This document shows positions 34,838 to 44,044 of a DNA stretch of 48,340 nt, piece by piece. The notes below the pieces were generated by a model that saw nothing but the letters and a program-made list of their open reading frames with translations, was not told the origin of the DNA and ran no database searches. The stretch is from Paracoccaceae bacterium. Lineage in GTDB: Bacteria > Pseudomonadota > Alphaproteobacteria > Rhodobacterales > Rhodobacteraceae. Location of the stretch: contig WOUW01000007.1 in NCBI GenBank assembly GCA_009773055.1, forward strand, positions 66,084 through 114,423, written 5' to 3'. The translations under genes were made by a program, and so were the position numbers. The first letter of the stretch is position 1. The number at the start of each line of letters is the position of its first letter.

Positions 34838-35023
34838 CGGTCATTCCTCCCTGTGTGCGGCCCCCTGCCCCTCCCTGGGCCGGTTGAGTCGCTGTGGAGA
34901 GCCTAGCACCCGGGCCAGCCGCAGGGTAAATTTTTGCGACCGGAAAGCCATGGTCATCGCCTTCGGCAGCCTTGACACACTTCGTCATCGCTCCGACCTT
35001 GTAATCGCTGGGGAGGGACAACC

Positions 35024-35485
35024 ATGACGGCTTTCTCGACAGACAACCCGGTCTTCGTGACCTGGATGATCGCCTCGGCGCTGACCGTGCTGAAGGTGAT
35101 GGGCCAGGGCTGGATGACGGTCTACCGGATGATGAAGGTCGGTGGCGGCTATGCAGCCCCCGAGGACCTTCGGCCAGGCCTGATCAACAAGGCCCCTCAC
35201 CCGGAGCAGCTGGAGGTGAACGATTACGTCGACCGCTCTCGCCGGATGCACCGCAACGACCTGGAGAACATTCCAGCCTTCTGGGCGGCAGGGCTGGTCT
35301 TCGTGGCCGTCGCTCCACCCCTGTGGCTGGCGCAGGTGCTGATGTATGGCTTTGTTGCGGTCCGGGCGGCACATGCGGTCGCCTATGCCACGGCGCAGTC
35401 GCATGAGGTGCGGGCGACGTTCTATACTATCGGGTCGCTGATCGTGATGGGGATGGCAGTTTTTGCGCTGGTGGCGGTGATGTGA
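35024..35485 (+). CDS. MAPEG-family membrane protein
   Basis: 153 residues with four hydrophobic segments and the MAPEG motif VDRSRRMHRNDLENIPAFW (Arg-x-x-x-Arg-x-His-x-Asn-Asp-x-Glu-Asn), which binds glutathione in the mPGES-1/MGST group. Such proteins conjugate or isomerise hydrophobic substrates with glutathione. Inserted in the ribosomal cluster on the strand opposite to the ribosomal genes. It lies beside a GFA protein that is also linked to glutathione, which may be coincidental. Confidence 0.88.
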   Translation: MTAFSTDNPVFVTWMIASALTVLKVMGQGWMTVYRMMKVGGGYAAPEDLRPGLINKAPHPEQLEVNDYVDRSRRMHRNDLENIPAFWAAGLVFVAVAPPLWLAQVLMYGFVAVRAAHAVAYATAQSHEVRATFYTIGSLIVMGMAVFALVAVM

Positions 35486-35499
35486 GTGAGTTGCGGACG

Positions 35500-35516
35500 A
35501 TACAGATTTTCTGTAT
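35500..35516 (+). promoter_or_regulatory. candidate operator/promoter of the Phd-PemK-like toxin-antitoxin pair
   Basis: ATACAG-ATTTT-CTGTAT, a perfect inverted repeat followed by a TATATT that may be the -10. It lies 27 bases before the antitoxin ATG, where these antitoxins usually bind to repress their own operon. Confidence 0.55.
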
Positions 35517-35542
35517 ATTCTGCACAAATGGAGGCACCGGCC

Positions 35543-35797
35543 ATGTCGCAGCTACCCGAATTCAAGGCCGCCGACCTCACGCGCCACACAAGCGAGTTGT
35601 TCGAGGCCGCGATACGGTCACCCGTCGCGATCACCAAGCACCGGAAACCGAAGTTCGTGTTGATGAGCGTGGATCAGTATCGGCAACTGGTCCGTGGGGC
35701 GACGCAGGAGGTCCATATGATCGACGAGCTGCCCGAAGACCTGAGAGCGTTGTTGGTCGAAGGGCTGGAACGGGACCTGAACAAGGATGGCGACTAA
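35543..35797 (+). CDS. Phd/YefM-type antitoxin
   Basis: 84 residues, MSQLPEFKAADLTRHTSELFEAAIRSPVAITKHRKPKFVLMSVDQYRQLV: the N-terminal Phd/YefM DNA-binding fold, with an acidic C-terminal tail (DELPEDLRALLVEGLERDLNKDGD) that would wrap the toxin. The ATG at 35543 has GGAGG eight bases upstream; an in-frame ATG at 35528 precedes that Shine-Dalgarno and is less likely. Overlaps the toxin by 11 bases. Confidence 0.85.
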   Translation: MSQLPEFKAADLTRHTSELFEAAIRSPVAITKHRKPKFVLMSVDQYRQLVRGATQEVHMIDELPEDLRALLVEGLERDLNKDGD

Positions 35798-36206
35798 GCC
35801 CGCGGCCGGAGAGGTTTTCCGCTACCCGTTTCTCTGGAAGCGGCAACAACTGGCGGGGGAGTCCGAGGGCCGCAAGACGCGGCCAGTTTGCATCGCTGTA
35901 ACCGTGGCAAACTGCAATGGCGAAACTCTGGTCTTCATTCTGCCGATCACGACAAAACCGCCATTGCCTGGACGGCTTGCGCTGGAGGTGCCGCAGATCG
36001 AGTCGCAGCGGGTGGGATTGGAAACCCATGCGCGCAAGTGGGTCATGCTGGACGAGATCAACACGGATATTGTCGAGCGGTCCTATGTCTGGGAGGACAG
36101 GAATGCGTTGGGTGCCTTCAGCCTGTCTTTCACCAAGCGGTTGCGCACTGCCCTTTTGACGCTGGTGAAGGCCGGCGGGTCCTCAGTGGTTGACCGGATG
36201 AAATGA
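35787..36206 (+). CDS. PemK/MazF-like toxin (growth inhibitor family)
   Basis: 139 residues. The core YPFLWKRQQLAGESEGRKTRPVCIAVTV...FILPITTKPP resembles the PemK-like growth-inhibitor group seen in alphaproteobacteria, an SH3-like barrel related to MazF endoribonucleases. The conserved Arg-Pro after the first strand and the LPITT strand are present. Paired with a Phd/YefM antitoxin, a known mix-and-match combination. RNA cleavage is inferred from the family. Base composition is lower in GC than the ribosomal genes around it, which suits acquisition by transfer. Confidence 0.7.
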   Translation: MATKPAAGEVFRYPFLWKRQQLAGESEGRKTRPVCIAVTVANCNGETLVFILPITTKPPLPGRLALEVPQIESQRVGLETHARKWVMLDEINTDIVERSYVWEDRNALGAFSLSFTKRLRTALLTLVKAGGSSVVDRMK

Positions 36207-36207
36207 A

Positions 36208-36235
36208 ACGCCCCCGCGTTTCCGCGAGGGCGTTC
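36208..36235 (-). terminator. bidirectional terminator between the PemK-like toxin and rpmD
   Basis: Twelve-base arms AACGCCCCCGCG / CGCGAGGGCGTT (one mismatch) around TTTC. On the minus strand it is followed by TTCATTTC, ending the rpmC-rpmD ribosomal unit; on the plus strand it lies right after the toxin stop. Confidence 0.75.
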
Positions 36236-36287
36236 AATGTCAGCGAATCGTGGGCAGATTGCCAAACCTACGCAGAGTCGCGTTCGA

Positions 36288-36503
36288 TTACCCGCGCTCT
36301 TCGATGATTTCGACGAGGTGGCGGATCGAGTTCACCATGCCGCGGACGGAAGGGGTGTCTTCCAGTTCGCGGGTGCGGTTCATCTTGTTCAGGCCAAGGC
36401 CCTTGAGGGTCGCGGTCTGGATCGCCGGACGGCGCGCGGCAGAACGGATCTGCTTTACGACGATGGTCTTCTTCGTCGCTTCGGTGGTTTTCTTGTCAGC
36501 CAT
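36288..36503 (-). CDS. rpmD: 50S ribosomal protein L30
   Basis: 71 residues: [52 protein letters not shown] is the L30 fold. The lysine- and threonine-rich N-terminal tail is an extension typical of alphaproteobacteria. Two bases after rpsE. Last gene of its transcription unit, ending before a terminator instead of running into rplO. Confidence 0.98.
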   Translation of the reverse strand: MADKKTTEATKKTIVVKQIRSAARRPAIQTATLKGLGLNKMNRTRELEDTPSVRGMVNSIRHLVEIIEERG

Positions 36504-36505
36504 GA

Positions 36506-37099
36506 TCAGGCCTCCACGGTTTCAGAAGCGGCTGCTTCGGTTTCCGGCTTGCGCAGGATCTCGGCGACCTTCTTGCCACGACGCGACGCGACCGAACGGG
36601 GCGAGGCTTCGTGCTTCAGCCCGTCGATGGTGGCGCGGATCATGTTGTAGGGGTTCGCGGAACCGATCGACTTGGCAACGATGTCCTGGATCCCCAGCAT
36701 CTCGAAAACGGCGCGCATCGGGCCGCCGGCGATGATGCCGGTACCGGCCACGGCGGTCCGCATCACGACTTTCCCGGCGCCGTGGCGGCCTTCCATGTCG
36801 TGGTGCAGCGTGCGGCTGTCTTTCAGAGCGACGCGGATCATCGAGCGCTTGGCCTGTTCGGTGGCCTTGCGGATCGCCTCCGGCACTTCCTTGGCCTTGC
36901 CCTTGCCGAAGCCGACGCGACCACGCTGGTCACCGACAACGACGAGTGCGGCAAAGCCGAAGCGCTTGCCACCCTTGACGGTCTTCGACACGCGGTTGAT
37001 CGCGACCAGACGGTCGGCGAATTCCGGGTTTTCTTCCGGGCGGTTGTCGCGACGGTCATTGCCGCCCCGGTTTCCGCCGCGATTGTCACGTTCTGCCAT
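36506..37099 (-). CDS. rpsE: 30S ribosomal protein S5
   Basis: 197 residues. A disordered, Asn/Arg/Gly-rich N-terminal tail precedes the double-stranded-RNA-binding domain ([31 protein letters not shown]) and the C-terminal S5 domain ([34 protein letters not shown]). It helps maintain decoding accuracy. ATG 37099 chosen from MAERDNRGG, preceded by a weak AAGGA. Confidence 0.98.
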   Translation of the reverse strand: MAERDNRGGNRGGNDRRDNRPEENPEFADRLVAINRVSKTVKGGKRFGFAALVVVGDQRGRVGFGKGKAKEVPEAIRKATEQAKRSMIRVALKDSRTLHHDMEGRHGAGKVVMRTAVAGTGIIAGGPMRAVFEMLGIQDIVAKSIGSANPYNMIRATIDGLKHEASPRSVASRRGKKVAEILRKPETEAAASETVEA

Positions 37100-37208
37100 A
37101 AGGCATTCCTTCACTGGTGGCGCGCAGGGCGCCGTTGTTTGCCAACCCTGGTGGGCGCCACGAAGGACAGCCCCCGGATCATCGGGGCGGCGCTTGCGCC
37201 GCCCGCTG

Positions 37209-37568
37209 TTAGAACTTCAAGCCGCCTTCACGGGCCGCATCGGCCAGCGCCTTGATCTTGCCGTGGAACAGGAAGCCGCCACGGTCGAAGTAGCACTCTT
37301 CCACCCCGGCCTTTTTCGCCCGCTCGGCAATCGCCGCGCCGACCTTGGCCGAAGCTTCCACGTTGTTCTTGCCAACCACGCCGAGATCTTTCTCGAGCGA
37401 GGAGGCTGCCGCAATCGTCACACCCTTCACGTCGTCGATCAGCTGGACGCTGATGTTCTTCGACGAACGGTGCACCGACAACCGCAGACGACCATGCGAG
37501 GTCGCCTTGATCTTGTTCCGGACGCGCAGGCGGCGCTTGAGGAACAGCTCTCTCTTTTTCAAAGCCAT
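37209..37568 (-). CDS. rplR: 50S ribosomal protein L18
   Basis: 119 residues with [36 protein letters not shown] and the C-terminal [25 protein letters not shown]. Binds 5S rRNA. Ten bases after rplF; the 109 bases before rpsE hold no gene. Confidence 0.98.
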   Translation of the reverse strand: MALKKRELFLKRRLRVRNKIKATSHGRLRLSVHRSSKNISVQLIDDVKGVTIAAASSLEKDLGVVGKNNVEASAKVGAAIAERAKKAGVEECYFDRGGFLFHGKIKALADAAREGGLKF

Positions 37569-37578
37569 TTTGCCACCC

Positions 37579-38112
37579 TTACTTCTTCTTGCCTTCCTTG
37601 CGGAAGATATACTCATCCTTGTAGCGGATGCCCTTGCCCTTGTAGGGCTCGGGGGCGCGCCATTCGCGGATGTTCGCGGCCACCTGGCCAACCTGCTGCT
37701 GGTCGATGCCTTCCACGGTGATTTCGGTCTGCTTCGGGACGGTGATGGTCACCCCCTTCGGCACGTCAAAGTTCACTTCGTGAGAGTAGCCGAGCGAAAG
37801 CTTCAGCACGTTGCCAGCCATCGCGGCGCGATAGCCGACACCCTGGATTTCCAGTTCCGACTTGAAGCCGGTGGAAACGCCGGTGACGAGGTTCGCAACC
37901 ATCGAGCGGGTCATGCCCCACTGCTGACGCGCACGCTTGGACAACCCACGCGGGGTAACCTTGATGGCCTCGCCCTCGACAGTGAGGGTGACGTCGTCGC
38001 TTGCGGTGAAGCTGCGGGTCCCTTTCGGGCCCTTCACTTCGATGGTCTGGCCGCTGACCGAGGCAGAGGTGCCTTTGACCAGGGCTACGGGTTTTTTGCC
38101 GATACGAGACAT
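37579..38112 (-). CDS. rplF: 50S ribosomal protein L6
   Basis: 177 residues: [31 protein letters not shown] is the L6 N terminus, [22 protein letters not shown] the inter-domain strand and [18 protein letters not shown] the C-terminal signature. Sits near the factor-binding site. Confidence 0.99.
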   Translation of the reverse strand: MSRIGKKPVALVKGTSASVSGQTIEVKGPKGTRSFTASDDVTLTVEGEAIKVTPRGLSKRARQQWGMTRSMVANLVTGVSTGFKSELEIQGVGYRAAMAGNVLKLSLGYSHEVNFDVPKGVTITVPKQTEITVEGIDQQQVGQVAANIREWRAPEPYKGKGIRYKDEYIFRKEGKKK

Positions 38113-38122
38113 GCCACCCTCC

Positions 38123-38521
38123 TCAGAACACGGTGCAAAGCACTTCGCCGCCAACATTGGCAGCGCGTGCATTTGCATCAGACAGGACACCCTTGGGCGT
38201 GGAGACGATCGCGACGCCAAGGCCGTTGCGGACCGAGGGAAGCTCGCTCACACCCATGTACACGCGACGGCCGGGCTTCGAGACGCGCTTCACTTCGCGG
38301 ATCACGGGCTCGCCTTCGTAGTACTTCAGGCTGATGGTGAATTCGCCCTGGCCGTTCGCCGTGTCTGCCTTTTCATAGCCACGGATGTAGCCTTCGGACA
38401 GAAGCACGTCGAGAACGCGGGCGCGCAGCGTGGATGCGGGGCTCACGACAGTGGACTTGCCGCGCATCTGGGCGTTGCGGATACGGGTCAGCATATCGCC
38501 GAGAGGATCGTTCATGGACAT
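38123..38521 (-). CDS. rpsH: 30S ribosomal protein S8
   Basis: 132 residues: [23 protein letters not shown], and the C-terminal [23 protein letters not shown]8 binds helix 21 of 16S rRNA and in E. coli represses the spc operon by binding near rplE; I did not identify an equivalent structure at rplE here. Confidence 0.99.
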   Translation of the reverse strand: MSMNDPLGDMLTRIRNAQMRGKSTVVSPASTLRARVLDVLLSEGYIRGYEKADTANGQGEFTISLKYYEGEPVIREVKRVSKPGRRVYMGVSELPSVRNGLGVAIVSTPKGVLSDANARAANVGGEVLCTVF

Positions 38522-38533
38522 CTGATTCCTCCC

Positions 38534-38839
38534 TTACCAGCTGGACTTGACCATGCCGGGGATCTGGCCGAACGAGGCGAGATCCCGCAGCATGATGCGG
38601 CTGAGTTTGAGCTTGCGGTAATACGCATGCGGACGGCCGGTCAGCTGGCAACGGTTGTGCAGCCGGACGGCGGACGAGTTGCGGGGCAGCGTCGCCAGTT
38701 TCAGGGTCGCCTTGAAGCGCTCTTCCACCGGCTTCGCCTGGTCGTTGATCACCGCCTTGAGTGCTGCGCGCTTGGAAGCATGCTGCTTCACAAGCTTGGC
38801 GCGCTTCACTTCGCGGTTCACCATGGATTTCTTTGCCAT
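38534..38839 (-). CDS. rpsN: 30S ribosomal protein S14
   Basis: 101 residues, the long zinc-free form: [71 protein letters not shown]. Only one cysteine (in NRCQL), so no zinc knuckle. Confidence 0.99.
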   Translation of the reverse strand: MAKKSMVNREVKRAKLVKQHASKRAALKAVINDQAKPVEERFKATLKLATLPRNSSAVRLHNRCQLTGRPHAYYRKLKLSRIMLRDLASFGQIPGMVKSSW

Positions 38840-38856
38840 ATCTTTGGTTCCTCGCG

Positions 38857-39416
<560 letters not shown>

Positions 39417-39417
<1 letters not shown>

Positions 39418-39722
39418 CAGATCACCTCCCCGGTGGTCTTGGCGTAGCGAACCTTCTTGTCGCCTTCCATGCGGAAGCCGACGCGGGTCGCTTTGCCGTT
39501 CTTGTCCACGATGGCGAGGTTCGACAGGTCGATCGGCATTGCCTTCGGCTGACGGCCACCCTGCGACGCAGCGGACTGCTTGGTGTGGCGGATCGCCACG
39601 TTCAGCCCGTCGACAACGGCCTTGTTCGCATCCGGGTTGACGGACGAAATCTCGCCCTTCTTGCCCTTGTCCTTGCCGGTGAGCACGACGACCGTGTCAC
39701 CCTTCTTGAGTTTCGCAGCCAT
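39417..39722 (-). CDS. rplX: 50S ribosomal protein L24
   Basis: 101 residues with a KOW motif at the N terminus ([23 protein letters not shown]). Early assembly protein of the large subunit. Its ATG shares a base with the rplN stop and its own stop shares one with the rplE start. Confidence 0.99.
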
Positions 39723-40090
39723 CAGAGCACCTCCGGAGCCAGCGAGATGATCTTCATGAAGTTCTTGGCACGCAGCTCGCGCACGACCGGCCCGAAGATA
39801 CGGGTGCCGACCGGTTCGCCCTGGTTGTTCAGGATGACGGCGGCGTTGCGGTCGAAACGGATGGTGGTGCCGTCTTCACGGCGGACTTCCTTGGCGGTGC
39901 GAACGACGACGGCTTTACGCACGTCACCCTTCTTCACGCGGCCTTTGGGAATAGCTTCCTTGACCGACACCACGATGATGTCGCCGACGGAAGCATAACG
40001 GCGGTGCGAGCCGCCAAGAACCTTGATGCACTGAACCCGGCGAGCGCCGGAGTTGTCAGCCACATCCAGATTCGTCTGCATCTGGATCAT
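39722..40090 (-). CDS. rplN: 50S ribosomal protein L14
   Basis: 122 residues: [46 protein letters not shown] is diagnostic. Lies at the subunit interface. Fifty-seven bases after rpsQ. Confidence 0.99.
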   Translation of the reverse strand: MIQMQTNLDVADNSGARRVQCIKVLGGSHRRYASVGDIIVVSVKEAIPKGRVKKGDVRKAVVVRTAKEVRREDGTTIRFDRNAAVILNNQGEPVGTRIFGPVVRELRAKNFMKIISLAPEVL

Positions 40091-40147
40091 TTGAAAGTCT
40101 CCCGACCTTCGGGGCCAGGCCCCGGGGTTTCGATAAGACGGAGGTGG

Positions 40148-40387
40148 TTACGCGGTTGCGTCGACCACCACCGTCCAGCGTTTCGTTTTCGAAATCGGCG
40201 CGCATTCTTCAATGCGCACGGTGTCGCCGACCTTGAACTTGTTCTCCGCATCGTGAGCGCGGTATTTCTTCGACTTACGCACGGTCTTCTGCAGGAGCGG
40301 GTGCTTGAAGCGGCGTTCGACGGAAACGGTGATCGTCTGCTCGTTCTTGTCCGAGGTGACGGTGCCCGTCAGGATACGTTTCGGCAT
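40148..40387 (-). CDS. rpsQ: 30S ribosomal protein S17
   Basis: 79 residues: [46 protein letters not shown], an OB-fold binding the 5' domain of 16S rRNA. Eleven bases after rpmC. Confidence 0.99.
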   Translation of the reverse strand: MPKRILTGTVTSDKNEQTITVSVERRFKHPLLQKTVRKSKKYRAHDAENKFKVGDTVRIEECAPISKTKRWTVVVDATA

Positions 40388-40398
40388 GGCGGTTCCCC

Positions 40399-40599
40399 TT
40401 ACTTCGCAGCTTCGGCGGCTTTTTGGCCGAGAACGGTCTTGATGCGGGCGACGTCACGACGGACGGCACGCATGCGGGCGGTGTTCTCAAGCTGGTTGGT
40501 CGCCTGCTGGAAGCGCAGGTTGAACGCTTCCTTCTTGAGCTGGACCAGGCTGTCGCGCAGCTGGTCCGGCGTCTTCGACTTCAGTTCTTCGGCTTTCAT
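40399..40599 (-). CDS. rpmC: 50S ribosomal protein L29
   Basis: 66 residues, two helices: [60 protein letters not shown] 40599 follows AAAAGGAAGC. In most bacteria rpmC is immediately preceded by rplP; here about 1.9 kb of accessory DNA intervenes and rpmC is first in its own unit, with a promoter candidate at 40711-40739. Confidence 0.98.
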   Translation of the reverse strand: MKAEELKSKTPDQLRDSLVQLKKEAFNLRFQQATNQLENTARMRAVRRDVARIKTVLGQKAAEAAK

Positions 40600-40673
40600 G
40601 CCGCTTCCTTTTCCACAATCGCCAGACGGCCCCTGCTTGAGGGTCACCGAGGACCTGGCGGATCAATGACAGA

Positions 40674-40703
40674 CCAGCGAATCCGGTGTCCCGGAATCGC
40701 TGG
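40674..40703 (-). promoter_or_regulatory. 5'-terminal stem-loop of the rpmC operon leader
   Basis: A 30-base near-perfect palindrome: CCAGCGAATCCGG / CCGGAATCGCTGG (12 of 13 pairs) around TGTC. It starts about where transcription from the candidate promoter should begin, 75 bases before rpmC. It could also act as the terminator of the small gene at 40753. Confidence 0.55.
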
Positions 40704-40710
40704 ATGGGGC

Positions 40711-40739
40711 CGTATAGGGGGGATGGGGGTGGGAGGCAA
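40711..40739 (-). promoter_or_regulatory. candidate rpmC operon promoter
   Basis: Minus strand TTGCCT (40734-40739), 17-base C-rich spacer, TATACG (40711-40716). Same -35 core and spacing as the rplO and rplB candidates. Confidence 0.55.
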
Positions 40740-40752
40740 GGGGGAAGTTGGG

Positions 40753-41031
40753 TTACGGGTCTTTCGGCGCGAGGACGTGCGGGAAGTGTTCGGCATCCCA
40801 AGCATCTGGTCGGAAAAGGACCTTGCCGTAGGCATGAACCACATCGCCGTCTCGATATGGAATGGACTGTGTTGGCACATCCACTTCGAACTCTTCGGGG
40901 TCAAGGTGAAAGTGATCCCGTGTCTCGCTCAACCCTTGAAGCTCCTTTACCAGAAGATCGCGCCCCGCCTCGTTCACCAAGATTTCCAGAAATCCGGTCG
41001 GGCCGGTGGTTATCGTGATGCGCGGCTTCAT
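40753..41031 (-). CDS. small acidic conserved hypothetical protein
   Basis: 92 residues, rich in Asp/Glu/His, with DHFHLDPEEFEVDV and VLFRPDAWDAEHFPHVL. I have a weak recollection of similar sequences annotated as Imm32-type immunity proteins, but this cannot be confirmed by reading. It diverges from the ParD-like gene across 71 bases containing the candidate operator, so the three genes may be co-regulated. Its stop lies just upstream of the rpmC operon promoter on the same strand. Function unknown. Confidence 0.6.
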   Translation of the reverse strand: MKPRITITTGPTGFLEILVNEAGRDLLVKELQGLSETRDHFHLDPEEFEVDVPTQSIPYRDGDVVHAYGKVLFRPDAWDAEHFPHVLAPKDP

Positions 41032-41052
41032 GGCAGCTCCAATGTTCTCGGT

Positions 41053-41067
41053 TGATAGAATATATCA
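41053..41067 (+). promoter_or_regulatory. candidate ParDE operator
   Basis: TGATA-GAATA-TATCA, a perfect inverted repeat in an unusually AT-rich stretch, 35 bases before the antitoxin start and between two divergent genes. ParD-type antitoxins repress by binding such sites. Confidence 0.5.
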
Positions 41068-41102
41068 GTATCTGCTACGATCTGCCATATGGAGGACCCC
41101 AG

Positions 41103-41342
41103 ATGCCGAACGTTCACCTCACCAAGCAGATGCAGGAGTATGCCGAGGCGCAGATCGAGGCCGGGGCCTATGCCAACCTGTCCGAGGTCGTGCGGGAGGG
41201 GATGCGGAGCCTGATGGAGAAGGACCGGCTGCGGGCGTTCCGGGAGCTGAAGGCGGAGCTTGAGCTTGCCCTGGCGGAGGCGGAGGCAGGGCACCATGCC
41301 CCGTTCGATGTCGAGGCGTATGAACCAGACGCCTTCAAGTGA
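41103..41342 (+). CDS. ParD-like antitoxin
   Basis: 79 residues: MPNVHLTKQMQEYAEAQIEAGAYANLSEVVREGMRSLME is the ribbon-helix-helix N terminus of ParD/CopG antitoxins, followed by a long charged helix that binds the toxin. GGAGG lies seven bases before the ATG at 41103. Overlaps the toxin gene by GTGA. Located between rplP and rpmC. Confidence 0.9.
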   Translation: MPNVHLTKQMQEYAEAQIEAGAYANLSEVVREGMRSLMEKDRLRAFRELKAELELALAEAEAGHHAPFDVEAYEPDAFK

Positions 41343-41665
41343 GGCCGGGGGTTCCCGAACTCTCGGATCGTGCCAGACGCGATCTTGACGAAATCCGCGA
41401 CTGGACTGTGGCGACTTGGGGGCGTGACCAATGGCAGGTCTACTATCGCGGACTAGGCGCAGCGTTTCGGCGCATAGCAGATGATCCCACCTGTGGCCGT
41501 CCGCGTGACGTTCTGGGTGGTAGAATGCGGTCACTTGTCTTCGAAAAGCACCTGATCTTCTTCGCTCCGGTCGCAAGTTTCGGCGGGCAACCAGTGATCC
41601 TGCGCATCCTGCATCAAAGACGCAACCTCGCCGGGCTCACCTACCTGGACGACCTCCAAGGCTAA
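41339..41665 (+). CDS. ParE-like toxin (RelE/ParE superfamily)
   Basis: 108 residues: LSDRARRDLDEIRDWTVATWGRDQWQVYYRGLGAAFRRIADDPTCGRPRD...LVFEKHLIFF...ILRILHQRRNLAGL, which follows the ParE pattern including the RILHxR C-terminal strand. ParE toxins poison DNA gyrase; RelE relatives cleave mRNA, and the sequence alone favours ParE. GTG start coupled to the antitoxin stop. The gene's end overlaps the convergent oxygenase gene by four bases. Confidence 0.88.
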   Translation: MRPGVPELSDRARRDLDEIRDWTVATWGRDQWQVYYRGLGAAFRRIADDPTCGRPRDVLGGRMRSLVFEKHLIFFAPVASFGGQPVILRILHQRRNLAGLTYLDDLQG

Positions 41666-42285
41666 GCCCACCCATAGTTGAAGCTGACCGATATCCGCTC
41701 TTCCTCGGACATGTTCATCGGCACCTCGTGGCGGAGCCAGCTTTCCCAGAGGAGGACCTCTCCCACCAACGGCTTCACATAGACGAACCGCTGCAACTCT
41801 TGTGGCGCGGTTTTCAGGGGGACGGGGGCCAGCATCATCATCGGCAGGCGCGGGTCCTCCAGCTTGAGCGCGCTCGTCCCCTCCGGCATCGCGACATAGG
41901 TCGTGCCTGAGATCACCGAATGCGGGTGGATGTGGCTGGCGTGGGTGCCGCCTTCGGGCAGGATGTTGATCCAGAGCGAGTTGCACTTCAGCTTCTTGTC
42001 GCCAAGGTCGAAGCCGAGGTCCTTGCAGAAGGCGGCAACGTGCTTGTCCAGCGCCTTTTCCAGATCGCCGAAGATCGGCATCCGCCAAGGTAGGTCATCC
42101 AAGGAGGCATAGGAGGTGTAGCCGGGATAGCCGTTCGCCTCGCACCACTCCTGCCCGGCCTCGTCATCCTCGGCCACCATGTCGCAGGTCTGGCGGAGTT
42201 CGGCGTAGTCGACCTTCTTCTTCGCGAGGTCGTTGAGACCGGCGCGGTAGAGGCGGGTGACGAAGAGGGAGGTGATGTCGGGCAT
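41662..42285 (-). CDS. putative 2OG-Fe(II) oxygenase (TIGR02466-type)
   Basis: 207 residues, MPDITSLFVTRLYRAGL. The core NILPEGGTHASHIHPHSVISGTTYVAMPEGTSALKLEDPR carries candidate iron-binding histidines, and LLWESWLRHEVPMNMSEEERISVSFNYGWA holds the distal histidine and the oxoglutarate-binding Arg region. This is the pattern of the TIGR02466 uncharacterised dioxygenase family. Substrate unknown. On the minus strand in the rplP-rpmC gap, the same direction as the ribosomal genes. A 232-base non-coding stretch (42286-42517) with three hairpins separates it from rplP. Confidence 0.8.
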   Translation of the reverse strand: MPDITSLFVTRLYRAGLNDLAKKKVDYAELRQTCDMVAEDDEAGQEWCEANGYPGYTSYASLDDLPWRMPIFGDLEKALDKHVAAFCKDLGFDLGDKKLKCNSLWINILPEGGTHASHIHPHSVISGTTYVAMPEGTSALKLEDPRLPMMMLAPVPLKTAPQELQRFVYVKPLVGEVLLWESWLRHEVPMNMSEEERISVSFNYGWA

Positions 42286-42426
42286 GGGTTTGGTCCGAAT
42301 GAAATGCGTGTCCGCCCTCAACTATCAGCCCTTCCGGTCGGGTGCAAAGCGGACCGCGACCGGCACGCGGGGGGTGGGAGCTATATATCGCGCCCGCCCC
42401 CGTGGGGGGGGGGCGGGTCGGGCGCG

Positions 42427-42453
42427 GTCAGATTTGCTTTGGGCAAATCTGAC
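42427..42453. repeat. GTCAGATTTGC hairpin repeat downstream of rplP
   Basis: Perfect 11-base arms GTCAGATTTGC / GCAAATCTGAC around TTTGG, preceded at 42390-42426 by a G/C-run hairpin. Position beside a transcription-unit boundary suggests a mobile intergenic repeat. Confidence 0.5.
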
Positions 42454-42463
42454 AAAGAGAAAA

Positions 42464-42487
42464 GCCCCCGCCGTTTCCAGCGGGGGC
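42464..42487 (-). terminator. rplP terminator
   Basis: GCCCCCGC-CGTTTCCA-GCGGGGGC, a perfect stem 30 bases after the rplP stop, followed on the minus strand by TTTTCTCTTTG. A strong intrinsic terminator that ends the rplB-rplP unit. Confidence 0.85.
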
Positions 42488-42517
42488 CGAAATGTAGGTC
42501 GGGGTTCACCCAGACGC

Positions 42518-42931
42518 TTACCAGTCTTCCTTCGCGACGATGCGCGTGGTGACCGGAAGCTTCATCGCGCCCAGACGCAGGGCCTCACGCGCGATTTCGT
42601 CGTTCACGCCGTCGATCTCGAACATGATCCGGCCGGGTTTGACCTTGGCAGCCCAGTAGTCGGTCGAGCCTTTGCCCTTACCCATACGAACTTCGACGGG
42701 CTTGGCCGAGACCGGGACATCCGGGAAAATCCGGATCCACACCCGGCCCTGACGCTTCATGTGGCGGGTGATCGCGCGGCGTGCCGCTTCGATCTGCCGC
42801 GCGGTGACGCGCTCGGGCTCGGTCGCCTTGAGGGCGAAGGAGCCGAAGTTGATCAGGAACCCACCCTTGGCTTCGCCATGGATGCGGCCCTTGTGCATCT
42901 TGCGGAATTTTGTGCGCTTTGGTTGCAGCAT
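42518..42931 (-). CDS. rplP: 50S ribosomal protein L16
   Basis: 137 residues: [62 protein letters not shown] and a C terminus of the L16 type. Contacts A-site tRNA and the peptidyl-transferase region. Last gene of its unit. Confidence 0.99.
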   Translation of the reverse strand: MLQPKRTKFRKMHKGRIHGEAKGGFLINFGSFALKATEPERVTARQIEAARRAITRHMKRQGRVWIRIFPDVPVSAKPVEVRMGKGKGSTDYWAAKVKPGRIMFEIDGVNDEIAREALRLGAMKLPVTTRIVAKEDW

Positions 42932-42944
42932 CTCATTCTACTCC

Positions 42945-43661
42945 TTACGCGCGTTCGCGGTCGCGGCGCGGACCACGGGGGGCCGGGCCGTCAGCCGCTT
43001 CGGCAAGACGACGATCATGGGCCTGGGGATCATGCTCAAGGATTTCGCCTTTGAAGATCCAGACCTTCACACCGATGATCCCGTAGGGGGTCTCGGCTTC
43101 CGACAGCGCATAGTCGATGTCGGCGCGCAGGGTATGCAGCGGCACGCGGCCTTCGCGGTACCATTCGGTCCGGGCGATCTCGGCGCCGCCAAGACGGCCG
43201 GCGACGTTCACTCGGATCCCCAGGGCACCCATCCGCATCGCGTTCTGCACGCCACGCTTCATCGCGCGGCGGAAGGACACGCGACGTTCCATCTGCTGGG
43301 CGATCGACTCGGCCACCAGCTGGGCGTCAAGTTCCGGCTTGCGGACTTCGACGATGTTCAGGTGCAGTTCGGACTTGGTGAACACGGTCAGCTTCTTGCG
43401 AAGCGTCTCGATGTCCGCGCCCTTCTTGCCGATGATGACGCCCGGACGTGCAGTGTGGATGGTCACACGGCACTTCTTGTGCGGACGTTCGATGATCACG
43501 CGGCTGATGCCGGCCTGCTTGAGATCCTTGTGGATGAACTCGCGCATGCGGAGGTCTTCCAGCAGGAGGTTGCCGTAGTCTTTCGACTCCGCGAACCAGC
43601 GGCTGTCCCAGGTGCGGTTGACCTGGAGGCGCATACCGATCGGATTGACCTTCTGACCCAT
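42945..43661 (-). CDS. rpsC: 30S ribosomal protein S3
   Basis: 238 residues: [29 protein letters not shown], the KH domain ([20 protein letters not shown]) and the C-terminal S3 domain ending in a short Arg/Gly/Pro-rich tail. Forms part of the mRNA entry. Its ATG shares a base with the rplV stop. Confidence 0.99.
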   Translation of the reverse strand: MGQKVNPIGMRLQVNRTWDSRWFAESKDYGNLLLEDLRMREFIHKDLKQAGISRVIIERPHKKCRVTIHTARPGVIIGKKGADIETLRKKLTVFTKSELHLNIVEVRKPELDAQLVAESIAQQMERRVSFRRAMKRGVQNAMRMGALGIRVNVAGRLGGAEIARTEWYREGRVPLHTLRADIDYALSEAETPYGIIGVKVWIFKGEILEHDPQAHDRRLAEAADGPAPRGPRRDRERA

Positions 43662-44041
43662 TATGCGGACTCCCCGGCTTGACGGACCTTGATGGTGATT
43701 TCAGAGAACGGCTTCATGATCTTGCCGAAGCGACCCCGGGCCCGCGGACGGCCCCGCTTCATCACCAGGTTCTTGCCGACCCAGGCTTCCGCCACGATCA
43801 GGCTGTCCACGTCGAGGTTGTGGTTGTTTTCCGCATTGGCAATCGCCGACTGCAGGCACTTCTTCACGTCACCGGCGATGCGGCGCTTGGAGAAGGTCAG
43901 GTCCGCAAGCGCCTTGTCCACCTTCTTGCCGCGGATCATGCCCGCAACAAGGTTCAGCTTCTGCGGCGAGGTGCGCAGCATGCGCAGGATCGCCATCGCT
44001 TCGTTGTCCGCCACGCGGCGGGGGTTCTTTTCCGCACCCAT
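43661..44041 (-). CDS. rplV: 50S ribosomal protein L22
   Basis: 126 residues: [62 protein letters not shown] and the tunnel loop [15 protein letters not shown], which lines the exit tunnel. Confidence 0.99.
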   Translation of the reverse strand: MGAEKNPRRVADNEAMAILRMLRTSPQKLNLVAGMIRGKKVDKALADLTFSKRRIAGDVKKCLQSAIANAENNHNLDVDSLIVAEAWVGKNLVMKRGRPRARGRFGKIMKPFSEITIKVRQAGESA

Positions 44042-44044
44042 GGC

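Noticed and set aside
34318-36287. Transposon or integrative element carrying the GFA, MAPEG and toxin-antitoxin genes
   Set aside because: No transposase, integrase, terminal inverted repeats or target duplication could be found.
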